The notes beneath the pieces were generated by a model, which was not told where the DNA came from, searched no databases, and saw only the letters and a program-made list of their open reading frames with translations. From NCBI GenBank assembly GCA_018873245.2, contig JAEMBT020000004.1, positions 6,420,073 through 6,484,072 on the forward strand: a stretch of DNA of 64,000 bases. Direction: 5' to 3'. Shown one piece after another: positions 1 through 13,700 of the stretch; position 1 is the stretch's first letter, and each line of letters starts with the position of its first letter. Both the position numbers and the translations under genes were made by a program. The DNA is from Archegozetes longisetosus (lineage: Eukaryota; Arthropoda; Arachnida; Sarcoptiformes; Trhypochthoniidae).

Positions 1-1795
1 AGAAAACAACAGAAAGGTCTATATAAATATTAACTATTTGTACGAAATCTTTTCAAACAAGGATTGTCCACTAAGATTCTATTACGATTTAATTTTATGA
101 AAGGAAAGGTTCGCTTAGATTTGAAATATTTCTAAAAATTTTCAAATAGTTTGACTGCCCAGAAGTCGCAATTCTAATAAATCGTTGTAATTAGATATGG
201 ATCGCTTTACTACTACTAAGATATAGTTGCCATTAACCTCATAAATGCAATATTCATCAAATGAGATTTAATATAATTTGGTTGGTCTCGTTGGTCAGTG
301 TTGTAAACTGCTACCTCTAATCCAAAGCACACATTACAGATAGCACTCTATAGCACTGGCACAGACACTTTATCGATTCTATCAGTGCGATCGTTGAGAA
401 TCACAGCTACATTAATTGCAACTTTAATTGTGTCAATAATTTGGATAAATAGTTTGTTACAAGTGCTTCATATCCAAAGTTATGTGTCCCCAAAGAATTA
501 ATCTACGAATATCTGAAATTTTTCAAGTCAAAATGTTTCAAATTCTATAACTTGCTATTCGATTAGAGCAAAATACTTAGAATAAGACAAATGATTCAAG
601 TGAAAGACTGACTCCAACTGGCAGCTCTCAGATTATGTAAAACTAAAATCTTCGCCTCAATACAGACCTGCGATACAATCAGCAAATTTTCAAAGGATTT
701 AAATTAAAATTTTGCTATTTAAGGCCATTCTTATTGCTAAATCCAGGCAGGGATTGATGGCGAGCTCAATCAGATACTTTTTCAAATTAATTTCGAGAAA
801 ATATAAAAAAATTTTCAGAGAATATAATATAAAAAGCAAGTGACAAGAGAAAAGTATAATATATTTACAAAAAAGTTTTAAAAATCGTAATAGAAGATTG
901 AACATCACAGAATCGATAAAAATAAAGGTGTACATACTGTTGCGAAGTCGTGTATATTAGTTATATGTTTGTATAATATTTATAGCTATGCTATGCTGTA
1001 GCTGTGCTATCTTATAGCTATAACTGTGCCATAAATATTAGCCAAAGTCAGACATTCATCAAAAATTTGGTTAGGTTATGAAAATTTACTGATATTACCA
1101 ATTAATTGGATTGAGTGCAGTTTATGGACTTTTCTGAATAGACAAATTTTTTCCTATCCTGACTAGCAGGGGTTACACACTTTTTACAGACTCTAGTCGT
1201 AAAGATTCACAAATGCTTGTAATGATCAAAATGGCAGACACCAATATCAATCATCTGTCAATCGATTCGATCACAAAAAGTACATTTTCCCGCTTCAAAC
1301 ATTTTTATATTTATCACAAACTTGTTTTTAAAAATTTCAGTACATAACCACTTGAGAGATAATCATTGAATGATTTGGCAAAAATATTGATAAAAAAATA
1401 ATAAAATTTTTCAAGTGCTAAAAAAATTACTTACAGAGAAAAATCATAACAACTTTTACAAAAATATTTCCCAATAATAAAATCGTTTTGTTTATGAGTC
1501 TTGTAGCTAATGCTCAATGAAATACATCAATGATTAACCGACAAGTGTATTATGAGAAAGAGTCCAGTTTTCGATCATTCACAAGCATTAATGGACTTAA
1601 TTTAAGACTAGAAAAAAACAGGATCCCGAGCGCGAAAATTACTTCGAGATCAAAATAAAAAATAAAATAACAACAAATATTTTAAGCGAGAAATCCTGTC
1701 TTTCCATCATTAAGACTATAACATGGGTCATAATAATCTACGTCAACAACTAGTTTAAGAGGTTATAATTGAAAGCCACCTAATCTGCATTTGCC
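1..1795. other. Downstream flank of orb2 (3' UTR and intergenic)
   Basis: No gene is recognised here. The stretch lies 3' of the minus-strand CPEB gene, so its right-hand part should be that gene's 3' UTR. The 78-residue open frame at 699-935 (minus) is hydrophobic, low in complexity and resembles nothing I know. Confidence 0.6.
1640..1680 (-). promoter_or_regulatory. Possible CPE-like U-rich elements in the orb2 3' UTR
   Basis: Read on the minus strand, about 120-140 nt past the stop codon, this stretch has overlapping TTTTATT and TTTTTTATTTT motifs. UUUUAU is the core element bound by CPEB proteins, and autoregulation of CPEB mRNAs is known in other animals. In AT-rich DNA such motifs also arise by chance, so this is only suggestive. 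Confidence 0.25.
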
Positions 1796-4700
1796 TTAAC
1801 ACCAACGAAAGGGAACCGCACGCGGTCTGTCAGCGCCTTCTTTGACCAATGGTTTGTGAAACTCACGACCAGGTCTCGAGTGAATTGTAGCCCAACAATG
1901 CTCGCAATAATATTGAAGGCATGTCACGTTCGCGCAAAAGAATGGCGCGAATTTACCGCCGCAACGAGCTCCTTGGCATTCGTCACATATCTGGTCGTCT
2001 AGTGTGAAAAAACATGTGTATTAAACACATATTTAATTTCGTATTCTATGAAATAGACTTTCGTTGTCATACCTAGTACATAGGGTTTAACTTCAACCTA
2101 AAAGCGACAGAAAACAAGATTAGGTGAGGTTGCGAAAATAGACAATTTGATTTGAATAAGATTCCTACCCGTTTTTCGATATCTCCATGCTGCAACTGAA
2201 CAAATCGTGCGCTAATGGCAGCAATGTAGCTTTGCTGATTCGAGAACGCGACACGACCTGCGCCTTTCTGTTAGAAGCATTTCTCATTAATAAACGACTA
2301 TCATTAGTAAACATTTTCAAGATATATACCGGATATCTGAGTTCAGGATCAGTATCAATACCAGCATAACAGACACCGCCATACAATCGATCCATAATCA
2401 TTGCCAATTCAACTAGGTTTGGATAAAATCAATAAATTATAAGAATCTCTCAACAATACATTATGTACTGCGTAATAATGATATCAAAAAATGTTTACCA
2501 GCTTTGAGAGGACGCGGAACGCCGCCCACAAAGACTGTTTTTCTTGGATCGAGTGGCATCGAAGCGTCGAGAACAAAGTCAGCGTCACTCAGTCTCCAGG
2601 GACGTATTTGCACCTTAATTCACAATTAATCACTTTATATTAAACCGATACTAAACCAATTTATACTAAATCAATTTATATGAAATCAATGCTAACATCA
2701 CATAACAAAGGGAACTCATTTCTAAGAACACATCTATTCTTTAATTCAAATATATTACCGGTTTATCTTTAATGGTAGGACTAGAAACGCACAAATAAAG
2801 CTTATCGTCTTCTTGAATACAGGCATCAATAAGTGCCTGAACTGATGATTCGTCTTGAAACAGCAAGAATGCATAGCCTGTATTCGAATAGTTTTAGTTC
2901 AAGTATATCATCTCATGTATAAAACATTGATCTGAACAAATCACAATTTCAATACACAAACCTTTTGGTGGAAAATAAGATTTACTTTCAGCCTTATGAG
3001 GCCAATCCACCACCAAAGGACCAAAACGTCTGAAACTGGCAGTTATCTCCTCTATTATTAGATAAAGTGGTAGAAAATAATCTATTAGCTCTACATTAGG
3101 ATTTAATATATTTTTCAGTCCAACCTTCGTCAATATCTGGAGGTAATCCTCCGACAAACACTTTTCTCGAGAAGCGCTCGCCACTATCTCCAGCAACTAA
3201 ACCACAAAATATCCAATTTTATTAAAAATCATTCTATCTACTTATTGATTCAGTCTATTGATTACCTGAATTGGAATCCATAAGGATATGATTATCTGAG
3301 TCTAAGCCAGTGAAGAATGGAGATTTGCCTGAGGTTGAAAAGATCAAGTGAAAACACTCGGTCAATTAAAACTGAAAAATAACTCATTTTTCAATATTCT
3401 AGTCAAGAGAAAATGTCCAACTCAACAAAATGTTTAGAAATGAACAAAAACTAAATAATTCGCAAAGCAATCAGTACTAAAATAGTTGAACACGTATTTG
3501 AATGAGTAATACCTCTACGACGTCCAAAATTTCGGGCTGCATGAAAACAAACATAATATCAAGTATTATATATGCTACATTAAGCTAATGTTTGAACATT
3601 TCTCAACAAATATTCAATAGAATTGAATATCTTATGAAAATAATTAAACTAAGAGTCGCCTTTTCTCAACTGACTCATTATGTTTCCATCTGAAATCTTG
3701 AAATATTCAGCATTGTCTCGAAATTCAATGTAATTTAGCTTAGTTTATAAAAAATTTACTAATTCTCATACTTTAATTGACTATAATTTTAAGCTCAATT
3801 CAATTAAAAAGATTAAATGAGTAAATAAGAGATTGAAAACACAGTAAATATACTGGAATGAGATAACTGTGGATTCCAGAAGTATTACCTCTAAAATATT
3901 TCTTGTTCCCAGAATAGTCATCGAATGAAGTAAATGATGGCCCTATGATAATGATTAGTTATAACATGTCATAAGTTATTGATTTAGAAATTCAAATTCT
4001 CTAAACAATATATTTATGTACCTATTTGAGCCCTACAAATTTGGAAAACACGCTAACTCTCATCTATTTTTGGTAATTTAATTATAATCACCCTTTTTCA
4101 TAACAATTTTCGACATAGATGTTTAACTGTTTTTAACTATTTTACTATTTTTACCTTAGTCTATTACTATTTTAATGATTACTTAACTATTTCAATTTTA
4201 GTCTCAATTAGACTAATCTGGATTGAAATACGCAACCCTAACTGAATACAACTCTCGTTATTGTGAGATAATGCTAGGATGCCATTGAAAGTATCCATTT
4301 TTTCTTTGATTAGTCAATGAGTGGAGTGTGGCTCATAGCTATTATGATAATGAATAGCATCTAAGACTACATTCAATAAAGGATCGCTTGTATATTAATA
4401 CAGACTCATTTTATTACAACCAACAGCGTCAAATGAATATCTCGTGCTTTAAATCATTTTTATTTCTTGTCGTAAACACAAATTTGCGTTTCTTATTGTC
4501 AACAAATAGCAAATAATTTAGATTGAAATAATAAAGTGATTATTGTCTATTTCGTCACTAAAATAGTTGCAAAAATCGTATCTCAAACTCGAACCAAATC
4601 CTGAGTCTAGAAAACAAACACAAATTGGCTTATATTCAAATTGACAGATAAGGATATAAAGAGCCTAATGAAAAATAAGAGAATTTCTCAAATGGTTTTA

Positions 4701-7700
4701 GTAAAGTTAGAGGAGAGGCTGACAAAATGAATAGTTGAATTTATAGTCTAAATGAGCCAATTTATTGTTTGGTGTTTGATTAATGATAATAATAAAAATG
4801 GAGCATTTAACTAAACATTCCAATTAATTTTGCGTCAATTAGTGCTTTATTACTGATGTGAACAACAAAGCGAAGCGTTCAAATCGAGTCACATTCAATT
4901 TGTTTTAATCAAAATCATTAATCTCATGTTTTATAAGCATATGCTCCTAATCAAAGGGTCGGTAATCCAAAGAAAATATTCTTAAACCAGTAATGTTTAC
5001 GATAAAAGTATAACTGATTTTCTAGAGACTCAGACTTCGTGTTTTCATGGAGTAGATGATAAAAAGGTCATACATATAACATGTGTGATAAAAATAACTA
5101 TCAAAGCAATGAATATGATAATAATTATATATTTGATTGAGCATTATTCAAAAACAAGTCAGCTATTTCCATATTTTCCAACACTATATTATATGATTAT
5201 AAGTAAATAACACTGAAATCTCTTCGAAAATCTCATCCATAAACCAATAGTTTGTTGAATCCAATAAAAATTTAAGATATTTATAGCGCTTCAAAAACTT
5301 GGCTTTTATAACACAATCAATTTTTATCGATTAATTCAGTAGAAAATCTTAAGACGCATCGACTGAAGCCTTATATATATATATGCCATTTGCTATGACA
5401 GACTGCGAAGTTCTCGAAATAGAAACGTTAATCTCTCAATGAAGGCTCTCATTCCAAGCACAATGTTTGCAAAATTAAGCTAAACCTATTACTTTCAATA
5501 AACTTATTCAAACAGATTCTGCCCAAAGGTCTTAAAAAATAGAATTGAGAATAAAATTTAATATTTATTTAAATTATATCTACCTTGAAGTTGTGACAAC
5601 GATTGAAGACCGGTGTGATTGTAGTTGACAAACCCTGCGATAGAACAAATATGCAATTCATTAAAATACTCTTTACTATTCAATTTCAATGTGATTTCAT
5701 GCTATTTTTCAGCTTTCGTTTTCATGCAATCTTCGCTTTGCTATGTTGGCCCACAATCAACACATCTTATTTGTCAGTCTTAGGGTATTAGCAACTACTT
5801 CAATATTGATATACCGTGTATTCAAATTTCTTTACGAGTTATATATAAATTCATTCGGTATACATGAACAGATGTTAATAACGCAAATCGCTTCTACACT
5901 ATAGTCACTTTTAATACCATATTCAGCATTTAAGGCATTCATTTCTGAGTAGTTTGAGTTTATTTAAAACTTCACAAAATAGATTAGATAACAATTCATT
6001 TTCTGGTTCTACTAGTAATCGAAACAGAAAATTAAAAATTAGCTTAATATCTATTAAGTTATGCAAATAATTCATTAAAGAATTCAAAGAAAATAGATTG
6101 GTGAAAATAGGCCTAAATATTTATGTGAAATAGGATCCTATGTAACATAGTATTTTCCAGTATTAAAACGTATACGAACGCCAAAAAATGAAGTTGCAAT
6201 AGAGAATCAGTTTTCAGGAGAATAACATTTAATGAAATAACTCATTTTCTCAGCAAATAATATAGCTTTAGATTGGAAGTTCATTCGTCATGCAGTCAAC
6301 TAAACTCACTGCTATTAGCTATACAGTTAAATCTTTATCTTCAACATCTAGTTAAGCCCTTTCTAAGAGAGAAAAAATAAGCCCTAATTTCTTATGCGTT
6401 TACTTAGGTCTTCTTAAAAAGGCCTTAGCTTGGTGTTCAAGATAGATAAGTTTCACTTTATGACTAAGTTATACATCTTGTTTAAGTCAACACCTCTTCA
6501 ACAGAATTGTTACATATAAATCTGTTTTAATAAACTTATATTTAATTTAATATGGATAATTAATCATTTGACTAATCTTTAAGACAATAAAGTAGGTGAG
6601 TAAATACTAGAAAATATCAACATATTTCTAATGTGAATGTTTGATTCATTGGTGTGCGATTAGATATTTTTAGTCAAATTTATATTGGTCTAAATCTCCC
6701 TTAGGATGTGAAGCGAAGCTGACAATAGCAACTATGCTGTTATATATTGTATGAACAGAGCGTTGCCATTGGTTACACATTGATCTAACATAAAAATTAA
6801 ACTTTATATACATCACTACAAAAATAACCAAAATTGTACTGAATATTGTTTTTCTTGAGTTAGATAACTTATTACATTAAGTAGAATAAAAATAACAAAT
6901 CGACAAGATCGACATATATTTGTCACATAATGACTTTTCACTTAATCTTAATTCAAAAGTGATAAATGAATACAATTCGGAACTGAATTCAAATGAGCTT
7001 TGACAATTAATCAATCACTAAAAAATTAAGAATCTCTTTATATTCCTGTTCAGACTGGATTTTCAGATAAGCTTTGATTAATTTACAAGTTCTCATACAC
7101 TTGGACTAAGATTCGACACAAGTTCGGTTCCATTATTCAAATGACTCGTAAGAATGAGTTGTGAAAATTTGATATTCAGAAGATTGTGAAGTTTCCCAAC
7201 AATAATTTATTGTCAAAAATGACAGAATAAAACAAAAACTTGTCAGTAATCTTACTCTAGAAACGAGAATCATTCATCTTCTATTCAAAATCTTATGGGT
7301 TTTCTAACTCATCAAATAAATCAAATACAGATTACATTATTTCATACAAAATGAAATCAAACATCAGATTATCTCAAACTCATTAAAGTTAAGGCGAATA
7401 TGATTTGTTGAATGAAGTTATGAAAACACTACAACTGAATGCTCTGAAGTGACATTAGTTAAACATAATTCCAGTTTAGATAAACATTATTGAGTAATTT
7501 AATGTAAACTTTAAGTATTTCATTTCACAGTTTAACTCACAATAACTTATTACAATCTAACTTCTCTTCATGAATAGCATCTTTAAATAAATTTTCTCAT
7601 CTGAGAAAACCCGTAGACTGTAGAGTTCAAGTCTAGAAACACGACATCAAAAACCTTAAGATAGAATTTTCCTATTTTTAACACTCATTATTAGGCATTT

Positions 7701-10700
7701 TCTTCTCAAGAAATTCAATTCTAGTCAATTTTTCATACTGAACCAAAAATAATTTATGGTATTTTTTCAAATAATCAAGCATTCAGTTCATAAAATATGT
7801 AGAATTTAAAATATCGATTTAAACATATTATATATTTAAAATATAATATTGTGCTCAACCCATTGTTATACTTTTCCTTTCTGCTATTAATTCGACTAAA
7901 ACTATAGTGAGTTACTGTCAATAACTTTTAAAAATAAATTGAAGGCTACAGAAAATTCGCTTTACAATATTGTTAATATCAAAATGTGAACTATTGATTG
8001 ATTTTTTTTCTAGAGCTTGACTATCACTCCCTGAATTGTAGAAAATTCTTTATACTGTTTGCTATGATTGCTCTGAATTAATAGTATAAATAAATGGATC
8101 AAAATTTTATTTTTAATTCTTAAATTTTGAATGCTTTTCAAGTAGTACTCCCATTTAATAGCATGCACTCAACTTTAAAACATAATTTAACAATAGTTAA
8201 TGTGAGATGACTTTCAAGGAAATGCAGATAAAATCAAACTTGGAGATTATGATTTTTTTAGAGCAAGAGTTTATTTTCAGTTCTTGGAGGCTGCTTGCAT
8301 AAAAACAGTTTGCTTGAGTATTAGCTCGACTCTAAATTATTTAATAATGTCATTTTAAATAGTTTTGACTTTCAAGTTTTTAAAGTCAGATAAAAATGAA
8401 GTCTACCAATTTACTCGAAAAAATCAAAACTTTAAACGGTAATCAATTACATCCGCTATAACTAAATTACATCATTAATACTTGATTCTTCAATTATTTA
8501 GATAAGTATTGACTACAATTACCATAAAGTTATATGAATGAGGGGACTCTGTCACAACAAATGCCTAAAACTGTTGATTCTCTAAGAAATTTTTTAAAAA
8601 ATTCGATTCAGACAAGCTGTTGGTCTAAATTGCTTTTAACAAAGGTTAGAGTCTTTACCAGAAAAATACTTGGTCAAAGAATGTGAATAAGTTAAGTAGA
8701 TATTAAAAGCCATATGGAATTAGCTTCGTTTTAATATGAAATAAACACGTTTGAGCTGATAGAAAAAGTAAATAATAACAAAAGTAAAAATGCGATCACA
8801 AACACTCGAGAAGGGGACAGTATATTTAGTTATTTTGATTTGAACACTGTTTTGAGTAACATTTTCTCTTTGCCATAGTTTCAACGTTGAGCCTAATTAA
8901 ATTGTTGATGCGGAAAATGCATGAAAAAAGTTTATTATTGCGATCGAATCGATCCTTATTTACAGCACACACACATCAAATTAAAAGGTATATAATTTAA
9001 ACGCATTTCAATTAGAAGGCTTGGGCCTCCCTATGAATCGAATGTTTGCTTAATTGAGCGTAGAGTTAAGGCTCAATTTCGAAAGAGTGTTATTCTGAGC
9101 AGAAAAAATAGATTCCAATTTGAATTCAACAACTTTGTTCGTTTATGGACTCAAATCAAATGTAAGTCCATTTCGAATCAGATTAAGTCTTGCTATCAAA
9201 ATAACTCTTATTCGCCATAGAATCAAAAGCAGACCTGTTTCGGCAATAAGAACACAAATCCCAAAATCTGAGTAATCTTTCAATAGATTATTCTGGAAGG
9301 TCTTCAATTGCATTTATATTTCATGTTGACATTCATCTTTAGCAGAATAGCGATCGATTCAAATGTTGGAAATTTGATGAATGAATTAATACAGTCTTGT
9401 GGGCATGAATCAAATTTAGTGCACAATATCATATTGAAAAGGTATACGGAAAACTTCAAGAATAGAAGCTTCTATTCTTTAACATGGATTACCATAATTG
9501 TATTAGACTTCAAGTTTAGGTTTCTGAAAGCTTCTCATCTCTCATCAAATTGATAAATGTTATGCTCATTTTGAAACCTTTTAACTTTCGTCTAGTATTT
9601 CAAAAAATATATTATTTGAGGTCATGACCAGACCAAAGATGCTCTGCATCTAAAATGTGATATCGATTCGTATAAATAGGGTCTACTCGACACTAATTGC
9701 CTTTTGCTGGTCTTGAGGTATGACTTATTCATGAACTTGTAGACAATATTCAGTTTCAGTTTTTCATGTAATCCAATTATTGAGTAAACAGTTTTTAGAA
9801 AGCTTAATATAGAATGAGAATCCATTTTACTCGTGCGATATTTCACAGAATGTAGTCCGTTTCTTCGATTTGTTGATAATCAGTCATTATAAGTATACTT
9901 CAATACTTTCATAAACAGTATCATTCAATCCAATTTTGTATTTCATTGTTTATCTAATGTCAATTAATCAAAAATAAAACTCGACTAATGCTAATAACGT
10001 TCTAAATTATGTTTCAGAATAACTTATCTAATGAAAAAAAATGCAACCTCTATAAAACTTAAGAATAAGTATTTACTCAATAATGTGAAGGTTAGCACAA
10101 GAATCAAAAGAACTTGGAATAAACAGTTCTAATTAGCATAATATACATGTTAAAATAAACATCTATTTGGACCAGGCTTTTTGGTCATAATTTGAATAAC
10201 TCAAATTTTTTATTCTGACTTCAGAGTTAGTCGCAAAGCTAAAAAATTTATGGGAATAGGCCAAAAAGTTTATTAGAGATTTGAAGTACTGATTAATTAT
10301 TTTTGATGCTGAAAATTTGAAGGCTCTAAATAAGGTATGGCTTATAGAATATTTATAAAGACAAGTTTATAAAACAAGAACGTGCAATGAGGTCCATAAA
10401 AACAATACTTCTCCCAAAACCATTGTCTGTTTCGACAGTACAGTAACTCATCCAATAAAATCTTAATGTATAAGAGAATCATTTGCATATAATCACACCA
10501 TTAACATAATAACCATATAAATGAATGGAGAAACAGTCAAGTAGGTATCATTTATACAAAGTCTTTATATTATTTATGGCCTCAAACTTAAGTCACTATA
10601 ATTTAAATCTTTCGATTCGTCTTTTTAAATATTTAGTGAAAGTTTGTTTTACTATATTAGGAGCTCGAAGAAGATATGGCATCTATTGCTTTGGTTTCGA

Positions 10701-13700
10701 AGAGCGGGGCAAATCGCATGATGCCTAAATTAGGCGATCAAACCAAATTTGAATCTGATTAAGACCCAAGTTTAGATTTAAAACCAAAAACTTGACAACT
10801 TTTCAAGTAAAATATATTCAATTGAAATAGGGAATTAAAAACAAATTGACTTCACGCTTCAGTTAGAATCAAGGTATAACATTGGGCGAAAGGAAAATTA
10901 GATAAAAATGACGATTACTTAGGTTAGTAAAGAGGACATGTCTAGCTAAAAATCGTGCTTTCAATCAATAAGTCGAGTGATATTCAGTTCATACATAAGA
11001 AACTCTAACATATCGATCATAAAGCCTTTATTCGAAATAACTTTTAATCGAAAAGAGTCTACTATATGAAAATATGTTTTTAATTAGTCAATACCTTTGT
11101 AGTGGTCTTGAGAATCTCCAGTGGTTCGCATGATTTCCAAAAGTTGTTGTTCTAAAGGGAAGCGAAGAGTATCTAAAGGACTGGTAGCGGAACCCATTCC
11201 ACCCGCCATTTGTCTGTCCTAAAAGATCAATAAAAGAAAAATTATAAGCCGTTAAAGGATGAGATGTTTCTTTAAATGCGCTAAAAAAGGCTTCACAGAA
11301 ATTGTATTTTTGTTTAACTGATTTGTGCTTAATTTTAGAGAAAGTCAGAAAAAAACTAATCTAAGCAATTACACTGGTCTCGAAAAAGTTTTCAACACAG
11401 ATCTTATAATTAAATGATTCTAGTTTAAATGCAAAGAATTTTCTCGAATTTGAAATTCAAATTAGATTGAAGAAATTGTATGCTAAGAGTGAAACATCTT
11501 TTCTCTATGAGGCAAACTCAATTAGAGGGTATAATAAGCACTTGAACAAGATTTATAGAAATACAATTCAATATTGTACAGCACAACAGGAAGTAAGGAA
11601 TTATATGAATATGAGAAGAAAACAACGATTATGAAAATTTGAGAACATTTACCAATCAGGCTATTATTAGAAAATGAGGAATAAGTCTTAATATTGTTGA
11701 TGCCATTTGTAGGCACTGACACAGATGAAAAAATCAATATGTGATGAATGAGCTGACGATATAATAATTATAATGAATAACTTTTACATAACAAAATCCA
11801 TTTCAATTTAAAAATTCATTTAACCTACTAATTAAATACTGAAATTTCATATCAATAAAAAGCAATTCTGTCAAAGCAACCAATTAAAATGGAGTAAAGC
11901 CAGAATGTGTACGACTTTGTGTTTTATGGTAATGTGAAAATCTGGCGCACAATATATTAGATCGTGTGTTGAAGAAAATCATAAAAGGACATAAAAAGCA
12001 TGTCGATCTACTTCAGTTTTGATATAATCGACAGCTATAAAGCAGTACCGAAAATAACAGTCAAGTGCATCTTTTCAAACAATTTGAACTGAAAAACAGT
12101 ACAACAATTACATTTGATATTGTAGTTTGGAGAAATACTCTAATTGTTGACTCGTTATTTCCTCTAATGCACATAAAATGCATACAACACAAAAATAGAT
12201 TTTCAATACAGTTTTTCAAAGGAACCGATTTATACCAGCAATTAATGTTTAGAAAAGGGCTTAATATATACTTTAATACATGCTCTAATGAGAGTAAGTA
12301 CCAGAGCTTGTTATAACGCAATCTAAGCCTATACAAAAATGTAATAAACTCGTCACGAACTAACCTATGCCAACATCGATTTATAGTCAAAATCAAAATT
12401 TAATCAAAAATAAATCATTTTCGATTAAAATAAGATCAAGTTTTGAACTCTATTAAGTATTAAGTTATGCACAATTGAAAAGTGGTTTTAAAAAATGAAC
12501 GATTGCATGCAAATGATCAATACAGATTTAAAAGATTGAAACTGCACAACAGCATGATGTGACACAAATTCATTCGAACAATACAAATAATATGTCCAAA
12601 TGTTAGTTCTAAAACTTAATCCAAAATATTCTCATTTATCAAAGTGATTAATCAAAAACATTCACTTTCATTTTAAATCATTCCTAACTTTCTCATCAAA
12701 CCAAACCAAACGAAGATTTAGGATAAGATTATGGTAATTAAAAGGTCATTGAAAACTAATTTATGCAAACATGACACTTGGTTTGTTTTATAGCTTATTT
12801 GATTGAAAGTTTCATATCATTTTGAAAATATCAACCTATAATGGACTAAATACAGCAGACTCAAGTCTCAGATAATAAATTCATTGATAAATGTTCAAAT
12901 CTAGACTGTTTGTTAACTTGTTAGTTGCTAAATGCTTCTAACAAAATAGGCATTCGACAGCTATGCCTCATAATTAAGGATTTCTGACGCACTTATGTAG
13001 CTCTGGGCTTATGGCTCTCTTTTCGTCTAATTAATGGTCACGAAATGGTCACAAAGTTTTGATTTATAATACATTAACGCCTATAACATATGATATATTT
13101 ATAAAACTACGAAACAAATATATCTTGAAATTGACGAACGCTCGCAAACCAATCAAAATAGTTTAAAGCTATTAATAAAAGTGAAACTAGAAATAAAAAT
13201 GAAAAAATATTTCGAAGAGAAAATCTAGTTTAAGGTTCCGTTAAATAGTGTGTAACAAGAAAGTTGACGAATATATCCTTTAAAGTAAAAAATAGTCAGC
13301 ATTATTGGACGAAATACAAGTCAATAATTAAGGCAACCAAACTGAAAACAATATCAAACATGGTTTTGGCGAATTGCCAAGAAACTTCACTTCTCATAGT
13401 CTAACAGCCAAAATGTAGAATTTGGCGAACATTTATAAACAGCTGAAATTTTATAACAAGTACCACAATATCAAATGTTTAACTTGACAAAGAAATAGCT
13501 ATATGTTTAGGGCGGAAACACAACTATAGAATTATAAGGAGTCAAAAAGTGAGTTTTAGAACAACTGACTTAAGTACAATTTGATTAGCAGCAGAGTCAA
13601 TATAAGGAAGTTCTGCAAATTTCAACTTATAGTGACCTAACGTATTATCGTCATGTTGTTCTATCATCTGCTTCCACTTTCATGCATTTTCTCTTTCAAG

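Noticed and set aside
12061-12396. Overlapping open frames on both strands in orb2 intron 1
   Set aside because: No similarity, no splice context, AT-driven composition.
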